Positions 16,130 through 23,326 of a DNA stretch of 64,000 nucleotides are shown in pieces. This DNA is from Trebonia sp964581815. Lineage in GTDB: Bacteria > Actinomycetota > Actinomycetes > Streptosporangiales > Streptosporangiaceae. Location of the stretch: assembly GCA_964581815.1 (NCBI GenBank), contig CAZORE010000024.1, positions 9,738 through 73,737 on the forward strand. Direction: 5' to 3'. The position numbers were made by a program, and so were the translations under genes. The notes beneath the pieces were generated by a model. It was not told where the DNA came from, searched no databases, and saw only the letters and a program-made list of their open reading frames with translations. Position 1 is the first letter of the stretch. The number at the start of each line of letters is the position of its first letter.

Positions 16130-18085
16130 ATGAGAAGGACTTGTCGCGTGGCTGTCGCCAGCCTGGCCGGCTGCGTGCTGACGGCGGCGGCGGGTGTCGG
16201 GCTGGCAGCGACCGGCGTCGCCCAGGCCGCGTCCGTTATTCCGGTACCCGGGTCGGCCGTGACCGTGGCCGCCGGAGCCCTTGTCGGCACAGCGCCGGCG
16301 TCGCAGTCGCTGACCGTTCAAGTGTGGCTGACGCCCGATCTGGCCGGCGCCACCGCGTTCGCCAACTCGGTCACCAGGCCCGGCAGCCTCGCGTTCCACC
16401 ACTACCTGAGCCCGAACGCCTACACCGCGCGGTTCGGCCCGTCGGCCGCGCACGCCGCGGCCGTCACCGCGTGGCTGACGGCGCAGGGCCTGGCCCAGGT
16501 GCACGCCGGCAGCGGCCGTGACTACGTGTCGGCGACCGGGCCGGCGGCGAGGATACAGTCGGCGTTCGGCGTGCAGATCGACAAGTACCGGGTCACGGGC
16601 GCGAACGGGGAGCCTACGGTGATCGAGTCCAACGACCGCGCCGTGTCGGTGCCGGCCGCGCTGGCACCCGACGTGCTCGGGGTCACCGGACTGGACAACG
16701 CCCCGCCGGTCACGGCCGCCGCTGAGTCCGCGCCGGCCCCGGATTCGCTGGCCTCGAAGGCGACGACGCCGGCCTGCTCGCACTACTGGGCGCAGTACAC
16801 CAAGAGCTTCCGCCCCGCTTACCGCGGGCTGACCAAGGGGTCACTGCCGGTCTGCGGGTACTCCGCCGACCAGGTCCGCGCCGCCTACGGCGCGACGACG
16901 GCCGCCACCGGCAAGGGCCAGACCGTTGCCTTGACCGAGTCAGAAGCGCCGACTGCGATGCTCGCGACGCTGAAGGACTACGCGAAAGCCAACCATTTGC
17001 CGGCGCCGAAGTCCGCTCAGTTCCGGGAGCTGCAAACCGCGTCTGGAGGCACCTGCGGTGCCTCCTCGCCCGGCGCGGCGCAGTCGGACCTCTACAACGA
17101 CGAGGCGGAGATGGACTCCGAGGCGGTCTACGCGATGGCGCCCGGCGCCGCCCAGCTGATGGTCGTCGGCCAGGGCTGCAACGAGGATCAGGCGCTGCTC
17201 GATGCCGCCCTTGCCGTGCTGACCGGCAACGGCGCCCGCCCGCTGGCCTCCGTCGTGTCGAACTCCTGGCAGATCCCGCTAGGCGAGGTGCCAGCGCAGA
17301 CCGTGCACGCGATCGACCTGCGGGCCGCCGCCGAGGGCGTGGGCATGTACTTCGCCTCCGGCGACACTCCCGGCCTGACGGTGACCGACTCCGACCCGTA
17401 CGCGACTGCGGTCGGCGGCACCACCCTCGGCATCGGGGCGAAGAACAACCGGGTGTTCGAGACCGGCTGGTCCGACGACTACGCCACCTTGGACGCAGGC
17501 ACCTGGACCGACACGGGCATTGGCGAGGGGGCCGGCGGCGGCACCAGCGGTGTCTGGGGGCAGCCTGCCTACCAGAAAGGCGTCGTCCCCGCGTCGATGT
17601 CACGCGTCCGCGTCGGAACGCGAATCGCCGCCGGGCGGACCGTGCCCGACATCGCCGCCGACGGCGACCCCGACTCCGGCCTCCTGACGGGGTACATCGC
17701 CTCGGGGACCGACGCCCATCCGGGGCCGTACCAGACGGAGCCGAACGCGGGCACCAGTCTGGCGACGCCGCTGGTCGCCGGCCTCGTCGCCGACGCCCAG
17801 CAGGGCCAGAAGTCGGCCTTCGGCTTCATCAACCCGCTGCTCTACCGCCTGGCCGGCACGCCGGCGCTCCGCGACATCCTGCCGGTCACGGCCTCAATGC
17901 CCCAGCAGGACCGGGACGCCTGGCAAGCTGCCAGCGGAGGGGCCAGCCCGGCCGTCGACGTCTTCGACTCCCAGGAGCGCGCCTCCACCCAGCAGGTGAC
18001 CGCCAAGGGCTACGACACGATGACCGGCGTCGGCACGCCTAACGGCGCCGCCTTCATCACCGGGCTGCGCCGCGCCGCCGACTAG
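16130..18085 (+). CDS. Secreted S53 (sedolisin/kumamolisin) serine-carboxyl peptidase
   Basis: 651-residue secreted protease. Signal peptide residues 1-34 (AAQ/AA region), then an activation pro-domain (about 55-190; LAFHHYLSPNAYTARFGPS is the classic pro-S53 motif), then the catalytic domain. Catalytic residues: E325 and D329 in the EAEMD stretch, oxyanion D412 in FASGDT, and nucleophile S543 in NAGTSLATP. The C-terminal YDTMTGVGTPNG supplies the calcium site. These enzymes self-process and work best at acidic pH. GGAGGG precedes the ATG. No partner gene; a TetR gene converges on it from the right. Confidence 0.93.
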   Translation: MRRTCRVAVASLAGCVLTAAAGVGLAATGVAQAASVIPVPGSAVTVAAGALVGTAPASQSLTVQVWLTPDLAGATAFANSVTRPGSLAFHHYLSPNAYTARFGPSAAHAAAVTAWLTAQGLAQVHAGSGRDYVSATGPAARIQSAFGVQIDKYRVTGANGEPTVIESNDRAVSVPAALAPDVLGVTGLDNAPPVTAAAESAPAPDSLASKATTPACSHYWAQYTKSFRPAYRGLTKGSLPVCGYSADQVRAAYGATTAATGKGQTVALTESEAPTAMLATLKDYAKANHLPAPKSAQFRELQTASGGTCGASSPGAAQSDLYNDEAEMDSEAVYAMAPGAAQLMVVGQGCNEDQALLDAALAVLTGNGARPLASVVSNSWQIPLGEVPAQTVHAIDLRAAAEGVGMYFASGDTPGLTVTDSDPYATAVGGTTLGIGAKNNRVFETGWSDDYATLDAGTWTDTGIGEGAGGGTSGVWGQPAYQKGVVPASMSRVRVGTRIAAGRTVPDIAADGDPDSGLLTGYIASGTDAHPGPYQTEPNAGTSLATPLVAGLVADAQQGQKSAFGFINPLLYRLAGTPALRDILPVTASMPQQDRDAWQAASGGASPAVDVFDSQERASTQQVTAKGYDTMTGVGTPNGAAFITGLRRAAD

Positions 18086-18184
18086 TCCCCATGAGTCCCC
18101 GAGCGGGAACCACGGGTCCGTTCGGGGAAATCAAGATCTTCATTCCGAACGGGAGCGTGGCTTCGCCTCCGGGGAGCGCTCTTT

Positions 18185-18778
18185 TCAGCGGGCGGGGGGA
18201 GCGAGGCCGTCGAGGAAGAAGGCCTTTAGCCGCCTGGGTGCCTGGTCCGGGCCTCCGTCGTTTGGCAGCTGCTGTGCCAGCAGCGCGCCCAGGACGATGA
18301 TGTCGCGGGTGGTGACGTCCGCGCGGATCGTGCCGTCGCGCTGGCCGCGGTCGAGGATGCGCTGCAGCGCCTGGTGGACGCTGGACCTGGCGGCGAGAGT
18401 TTCCGCGGCGGTCGGGATGGGTCCGCCGTGCAGGGGGAGGACCAGCTGGTCGGCGTGGCTGATGACGCAGTCCAGGAATGAGCTCAGCGTGGCGAGGCCG
18501 GGCTCACCCCGGTTCTCGGCATCCTCCGCGCACTGCCGGACGAGGCCGAAGGCGCGCAGCGTCAGGGCTTCGAGCAGGGCCGCACGGTTCGGGTAGCGCC
18601 GGTAGAGCGTGCCGATGCCCACCCCGGCGTCGGCTGCGATGGTTCCCATCGGTACGTGACGGCCCTCGCGCAGGACCGCCGTCACTGCCGCGGCGAGCAC
18701 GCGCTCCTGGTTGGCCAGCGCGTCACTGCGCACGCGGCGCCGACCGCCGCCCGTAGGCGTGCCGTGTTCTATGGCCAC
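18185..18778 (-). CDS. TetR/AcrR-family transcriptional regulator
   Basis: 197-residue regulator. The helix-turn-helix is GTIAADAGVGIGTLYRRYPNRAALLEALT, typical of the family, followed by a helical ligand-binding domain. GTG 18778 is chosen (VAIEHGTPTGGG then RSDALANQERVL) because it gives normal length; codons further upstream look non-coding. Just upstream the motif CCACCGGCCA followed by A/G and TCA occurs twice about 26 bp apart, possible autoregulatory sites. Target unknown; an aldo-keto reductase remnant lies divergently and was perhaps its former partner. Confidence 0.85.
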   Translation of the reverse strand: MAIEHGTPTGGGRRRVRSDALANQERVLAAAVTAVLREGRHVPMGTIAADAGVGIGTLYRRYPNRAALLEALTLRAFGLVRQCAEDAENRGEPGLATLSSFLDCVISHADQLVLPLHGGPIPTAAETLAARSSVHQALQRILDRGQRDGTIRADVTTRDIIVLGALLAQQLPNDGGPDQAPRRLKAFFLDGLAPPAR

Positions 18779-18896
18779 CGGCCAATCATGCCACCGCCGC
18801 GGCCACCGGCCAGTCACGACGGTATGTCGCCTCTTGGTCGTCAAGGTTGCCAGATGCAGACCGCTGCAGATAGCGGATAGACCACGCCCCCGTTCG

Positions 18897-19082
18897 GATG
18901 CAAACAGGCTGAAGGAGGCAACGGTGGTCCCGGCGGTCAACCAGGTCGAGGTACACCCCTACTTCACCCAGCCGGCCGTGCAGGCCGCTGATGCTGCCCA
19001 CGGTGTCATCACGCAGGCGTGGTCGCCGATCGGCGGCATCACCAGCTACCGCGGCAGCGGCACCAGCACCTTCGAGGCCTGA
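18897..19082 (+). pseudogene. Aldo-keto reductase, internal fragment
   Basis: About 60 codons read NRLKEATVVPAVNQVEVHPY, then AVQAADAAHGVITQAWSPIGG and end STFEA followed by TGA. This is the central VPAVNQVELHPYF ... AWSPLG region of aldo-keto reductases (about residues 145-205 of 280). Neither the N-terminal barrel with the catalytic Tyr nor the C-terminal cofactor loop (usually KS/K-S-x-x-x-x-R-I) is present nearby. The flanks carry no continuation, so this is a fragment truncated at both ends. Confidence 0.7.
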
Positions 19083-19229
19083 TAACCCAAAACCCCGAAT
19101 CAGCGCGAAACGGCCGCGACGGACCAGGGTCCGGCCAGGGTCGTTCGCGGGCGCGATCGGATTGCCCGGGGGGCGAGTATGGATTGCGGCTCAACGTGAG
19201 CGCGCGTTCCTACGTGCAGGAGGATCCCC

Positions 19230-19982
19230 GTGAATGCCACAGACGGGCAAACAGCCGTCAAGCCGACGATCGTGCTGGTGCACGGCGCCTTCGCCGACGC
19301 ATCCAGCTGGAACGGCGTCATCGAGCGGCTGCAGCAGCAGGGCTACAGCGTCATCGCGGCGGCCAATCCGCTGCGCGGCCTGGCCGCCGATTCGGCCTAC
19401 ACCGCTAGCCTGGTCAGCCAGATCGACGGCCCGGTGCTGCTCGTCGGGCATTCCTACGCTGGCGCGGTCATCACCAACGCCGCGACCAGCACCCCGAACG
19501 TCGTCGGCCTGGTCTACATCGCCGCCTTCGCCACCGAAGAGGGCGAGAACCTGAACGATGTCGAGAGCGGTTCCAAGGACAGCATCCTGGGTTCGGCCCT
19601 GGTGCAGTACAAGTATCCGGCCGGGCCGGACGGGGAGACCGCGGTTGAGCTCGCGGTCAACCCCGCGCTGTTCCGCGAGGCGTTCGCAGCCGACCTGCCC
19701 CCGGAGACCACCGCGCTGATGGCCGCCACCCAGCGCCCCACCGCGGTGACGGCGTTCAGCGAAGCGTCCGGGCCGCCGGCCTGGAAGAAGCTGCCGTGCT
19801 GGACGGTAGTCGCCACCGGCGACAAGGCCGCCGGCGCCGACGTCATCCGGTCTGAGGCTGAGCGGGCGGGTGCCGACATCACCGAGGTCGACGGCTCGCA
19901 CGTGATCATGATCTCCCAGCCCCAGGCGGTCACCGACGTCATCGTGAGGGCGGCCACGGCCGTCGCCGGCTCACACCGGTAG
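19230..19982 (+). CDS. Alpha/beta hydrolase (EstC/salicylate-esterase-like)
   Basis: 250-residue alpha/beta hydrolase. IVLVHGAFADASSWNGVI is the N-terminal strand and oxyanion region, the nucleophile is S75 in VGHSYAGAV, the acid D198 in VATGDKAA, and the base H224 in DGSHVIM. The HGAFAD and GHSYAG combination is common in the plant MES-like/EstC hydrolases of actinomycetes. GTG start with CAGGAGG upstream. No signal peptide. It precedes an internally deleted hydrolase gene by 47 bp. Confidence 0.88.
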   Translation: MNATDGQTAVKPTIVLVHGAFADASSWNGVIERLQQQGYSVIAAANPLRGLAADSAYTASLVSQIDGPVLLVGHSYAGAVITNAATSTPNVVGLVYIAAFATEEGENLNDVESGSKDSILGSALVQYKYPAGPDGETAVELAVNPALFREAFAADLPPETTALMAATQRPTAVTAFSEASGPPAWKKLPCWTVVATGDKAAGADVIRSEAERAGADITEVDGSHVIMISQPQAVTDVIVRAATAVAGSHR

Positions 19983-20029
19983 ACGACGGTGAACACCGCA
20001 CCCACGATGAGCAAGAAGGCGATGCGAAC

Positions 20030-20503
20030 ATGAGCACGCCGTTCGGTGCACTGAAGCAGGTCGACGCGGGCCTCCTGAGCGTCGGATACACCGAAGCCGG
20101 CCCGGCTGATGGTCCGCCGGTGCTTCTCTTGCACGGCTGGCCCTACGACATTCACAGCTTTGCCGATGTCACCCCATTGCTGGCCTCGGCGGGCTACCGC
20201 GTCGTCGTCCCGTTCCTCCGCGGTTACGGGAGCACCCGCTTCCTGTCGAACGACACGTTGCGGAACGGCCAGCAGGCGGCGCTGGCGACCGATGTCATCG
20301 CGCTGATGGATGCGCTCGGAATCGAAAAGGCCATCCTGGGCGGCTTCGACTGGGGCGCCCGGTCGGCCGACGTCGTCGCGAGGCTGTGGCCGGACCGCTG
20401 CAAGGCCCTGGTCTCGGTGAGCGGGTACCTGATCGGCAGCCAGGCCGCCGGCCAGGCGCCGCAGGCTTTCGCCAAAGCCATCATTGACGCCGGCAAGTGC
20501 TGA
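20030..20503 (+). pseudogene. Epoxide-hydrolase-like alpha/beta hydrolase with a large internal deletion
   Basis: The first 145 or so residues are a normal haloalkane-dehalogenase/epoxide-hydrolase-type core: LLLHGWPYD, FLRGYGSTRF and the aspartate nucleophile D107 in GGFDWGAR. After SGYLIGSQAAGQ the sequence jumps directly to APQAFAKAIIDAGKC and stop, which resembles the true C-terminal end of the family. About 130 residues, including the cap domain, acid and catalytic histidine, are missing in frame. The protein cannot be a working hydrolase. Good ribosome site and intact frame, so a stable truncated protein may still be made. Confidence 0.7.
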
Positions 20504-20569
20504 CGCTGCCCGCGAACCGGCCTTGGCACGTCCGCTTGTTCAGCGGCAATGCGTCTTACCATTGGGGCC

Positions 20570-21022
20570 ATGGCCTGGCTCACGATCCGCTACAGCGCCG
20601 GGAACGAGCACGACCCGGGCGACCCGTGGGGCCGCAGCGAGCTGGTGATCCGCGCTGACGGCAGCGCGCGGCTGGACCACCACTTCTCCCGGGGCCGCGA
20701 ACCTCGGGCGTGGGCCGGGCACGTCGAGCCGGCGGCGCTGGGCGAGCTGACGGCAGCCCTGGACCGGGCGGGCTTCCCGGCGGTCCCGCCGACACTGCCC
20801 CTGCCGCCAGGCTCCGCAGTGCGCCGATTGACCGTGGAGACCGACGACGGGACACAGCAGGCACTGGTCAGCTGGCACCGCACGCCATCGCTGCCCGGCT
20901 ACGCGGAGGCCTTCGCCCTCATCGACGCCGTGATACGCCAGCTGAGCGGCAATGCCGTGCAATACCCGGCCGCACCCAGGCCGGTCGTCCACGGCGCCGC
21001 CGCAGTCCAGCCCAGCACGTGA
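20570..21022 (+). CDS. Conserved hypothetical protein, 150 residues
   Basis: Begins MAWLTIRYSAGNEHDPGDP, then SELVIRADGSARLDHHFSRG and a PAALGELTAALDRAGFPAVP helix, with a second half of beta strands and a final helix. This pattern is familiar from small unannotated actinobacterial proteins, but I cannot assign a family or function. No signal peptide or membrane segment. The gene is followed by a strong hairpin at 21122-21154, probably its terminator. Confidence 0.7.
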   Translation: MAWLTIRYSAGNEHDPGDPWGRSELVIRADGSARLDHHFSRGREPRAWAGHVEPAALGELTAALDRAGFPAVPPTLPLPPGSAVRRLTVETDDGTQQALVSWHRTPSLPGYAEAFALIDAVIRQLSGNAVQYPAAPRPVVHGAAAVQPST

Positions 21023-21121
21023 TGTCCGGCCCGGACTGGGATGCGGCTTGTCCGCGTCTGGCCACTAATTGTGGGCGTGTCGTTGGCGGGCGGGAGCGCG
21101 CCCGCCGGGCACAATAGGACA

Positions 21122-21154
21122 AGGCCCCCTCCATGTATGAGATGGAGGGGGCCT
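21122..21154. terminator. Strong stem-loop, likely terminator
   Basis: A 13-bp perfect stem (21122-21134 with 21142-21154) around the 7-nt loop GTATGAG. It lies 100 bp after the hypothetical gene and has no T-tract, as is usual in high-GC actinobacteria. A second, shorter GGCGGGC/GCCCGCC hairpin precedes it near 21090-21112. Confidence 0.7.
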
Positions 21155-21375
21155 CGCTCGACCTACCGATCCAGGCGGGCCGGCTTGCCTGGCAGCACCG
21201 GCTCCGGCGGGCCGACCGCCGGGGCCAGCCACCCGCGTCCGGTCCCGGTTTCCCGGTTCCTTCCGCGTCCCCCGGGTTTCCCTGGGGAGGTGTCCGTTTC
21301 CGACGTGAATGTATTTCTACTCCTGCGTCCCCGCACGGCGCAAGCCTCCTCGGGAAGCAACTGAGATTTCTTTTC

Positions 21376-21448
21376 TTATCCACAGAATCACGGTAGTTAT
21401 CCACGCCTAAGCCGGGTTATCCACCGCCTCGTTCACAACATATCCACA
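21376..21448 (+). promoter_or_regulatory. Cluster of four phased DnaA-box-like 9-mers
   Basis: Four same-strand copies: TTATCCACA (21376-21384, the consensus DnaA box), TTATCCACG (21397-21405), TTATCCACC (21417-21425) and ATATCCACA (21440-21448). Starts are 21, 20 and 23 bp apart, about two helical turns, and a T-rich tract (21367-21377) adjoins the first. It lies in a 470-bp gene-free interval. dnaA, dnaN, parAB and rep genes are all absent from the window, so this is not an ordinary oriC. Confidence 0.75.
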
Positions 21449-21493
21449 GGTCATCGCCCGTGGTGGTGAAGAAGTCGGCCGAGTCGTAGTGGT

Positions 21494-22324
21494 TTATCCG
21501 AGCGCGCCAGCATCGAGGGGGACGATGATCCCGGTGACGTAGCGCGCTTCGTCGGAGATGAGCCATAGTGCCGCGTTGGCGATGTCGACCGCTTCGAGCC
21601 AGGGAACGCCCATTGGATTGCCGCGGGCAGAGCGTTCACGAAGATCCTCGACGGTGGGTTCCGCCAGGTCCGGGCAGAACAACCGGAGCATCGTCGGATT
21701 CAGCATCATGTCGGTACCGACGGCGGCGGGGGCCAGGATGTTGACCCGGATGCGATGCCGGGCGAGCTCCTTGGCGAGGGTTTTGCCCAGCCCGACGACG
21801 CCGTGCTTTGACGCGTTATAGTCGCCGAGGTTCGGCGCTGCCATGATGCCCGCGGCCGAAGCGGTGATGACGATCGACCCGCCTGCGCCTCGCTCAATCA
21901 TCGAGGGCACCAGCGCGCATACCGTGTTCCAGGCTCCTTTGAGGTTGACGTTGATCACGTCATCCCATTCGGCCTCGGGAATCTCCCACACCGGCGTACC
22001 CGCGGGAGCGATTCCCGCGTTGATCACGGCGGCGTCGATCTTCCCGAAACGATCGATCGCCCGGTCGACGGCCGCTTTCAGCCCGTCCCGGTCCCGGACG
22101 TCCACTCGTTCGGTGACAACGTCCCGGCCGGTTTCCCGGACCAGTCGAGCCGTCTCCGCCAGGTCCTCCTTGGTCGGCATCGAATAGCCGATCGTGGCGT
22201 ACCCGGTGAGCGCGTCGATGGCCACGATGTCGGCGCCCTCTTCCGCGAGTCGCCTGGCGTGCGCGCGGCCCTGGCCGCGGGCCGCTCCGGTGACCAGGAC
22301 TACGCGTCCGTCTGCGCGTCCCAT
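21494..22324 (-). CDS. SDR-family oxidoreductase, mycofactocin-coupled type
   Basis: 276-residue short-chain dehydrogenase. The cofactor turn TGAARGQGRAHARRLA (the G-Q-G-R variant), an insert after beta-2 (DALTGYATIGYSMP then DLAETARLV) and the overall length fit the subfamily whose nicotinamide is not exchangeable and which relies on mycofactocin as electron carrier. Catalytic S156, Y169 and K173 (YNASKHG) are present. No mycofactocin biosynthesis gene (mftA-F) lies in the window, so those genes would have to be elsewhere. Substrate probably an alcohol. The DnaA-box cluster lies just downstream of its 3' end. Confidence 0.88.
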   Translation of the reverse strand: MGRADGRVVLVTGAARGQGRAHARRLAEEGADIVAIDALTGYATIGYSMPTKEDLAETARLVRETGRDVVTERVDVRDRDGLKAAVDRAIDRFGKIDAAVINAGIAPAGTPVWEIPEAEWDDVINVNLKGAWNTVCALVPSMIERGAGGSIVITASAAGIMAAPNLGDYNASKHGVVGLGKTLAKELARHRIRVNILAPAAVGTDMMLNPTMLRLFCPDLAEPTVEDLRERSARGNPMGVPWLEAVDIANAALWLISDEARYVTGIIVPLDAGALG

Positions 22325-22414
22325 GACGATTCCTCTCGATGGTGAGTTACTAACCGGGAACGATCATCACCCACCTTGGGCAAGCCCTGCCACTGGACGT
22401 GTTCCAGGCGTGGG

Positions 22415-23164
22415 TCAGCGATTCATCAGCGCGAAGACGCCCCAGCCCAGGTACTCGCGCCGGTACCGGACATGGCGGGCCGGGCCGGATGCGAGTTCCG
22501 CGCGCATCGCGGCAGCCAGCTCATCATGCGGATTGGCATCGAGCCAGCGGCGGATGCTAAGCCATTGCGCAGCGACGTAGCGGTCCCAGCTGTCTTGATC
22601 TGCCAGGACCATCTCAACGACATCGCAGCCGAGCAGGCCGAATGACTCGACCAGTTCCGGCAGCGGCAGCCACGCCTCCCTGCCTATCCCGCCGCAGCCT
22701 TCAACGGTGGCCTGGTCGGGCGGATCGCGGCGCCAGTACGGCTCGCCGATCAGCATGATGCCTCCCGGGCGCAGGCTCTGGCGGAGCAGGTCAACCGTCC
22801 CGGCTACGCCCCCGCCGATCCATGTCGCCCCGACGCAGGAAGCGACATCGGCCGGCTGGGCGGCGACGTAGCCCGCAGCGTCCCCGTGGATGAAGGCAAC
22901 CCGGTCAGCGACATCCAGTTCCGCGGCACGTGCCCGCGCAGCGCCGATGAAGGCGCTGCTGACGTCCACCCCGATGCCGACCAGCCCGTGATCGCGCGCC
23001 CAGGTGCACAGCATCTCACCGGACCCGCAGGCAAGGTCGAGCATGCTCGTCCCCGGTGACAGCCGCAGCGACTGCCCAAGCGTGGCCAGCTTTTCACTGG
23101 TGAACGGATTATGGATGCGATGGCTGCTCTCTCGGATCACGAAGTGCCGTGGAAGATCTTCCAT
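22415..23164 (-). CDS. Class I SAM-dependent methyltransferase
   Basis: 249-residue methyltransferase. Motif I is MLDLACGSGEML, with the acidic end of beta-2 in IGVDVSSAFI, then FIHGDAAGY and LRPGGIMLIGEPYW for motifs II-III. ATG 23164 (MEDLPRHFVIRESSHRIHNP) is preferred; the in-frame extension upstream is low-quality coding sequence. The RESSHRIHNPFT opening is common in a group of small unspecific actinobacterial methyltransferases. Substrate unknown. Confidence 0.85.
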   Translation of the reverse strand: MEDLPRHFVIRESSHRIHNPFTSEKLATLGQSLRLSPGTSMLDLACGSGEMLCTWARDHGLVGIGVDVSSAFIGAARARAAELDVADRVAFIHGDAAGYVAAQPADVASCVGATWIGGGVAGTVDLLRQSLRPGGIMLIGEPYWRRDPPDQATVEGCGGIGREAWLPLPELVESFGLLGCDVVEMVLADQDSWDRYVAAQWLSIRRWLDANPHDELAAAMRAELASGPARHVRYRREYLGWGVFALMNR

Positions 23165-23326
23165 ATTCGGCAATCCCCCGATGCAGGATGTCGTTGTGGC
23201 CGGGGCAAACCTAGCGGGTCTGCCATCCGCAGCGCATCCAGATTTAACCCGGCTGGACATCCGCGAAGGGAGAGTCCCCGCCGGGCGAGCCTTGGCCGCT
23301 GGGGGCCAAGGCTCGCAAGCGATTCG

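Noticed and set aside
21376..21448. Chromosomal oriC
   Set aside because: DnaA boxes are present, but dnaA, dnaN, recF, gyrB, parA/B, rnpA and rpmH are absent and only four boxes are seen. Kept as an ectopic cluster instead.
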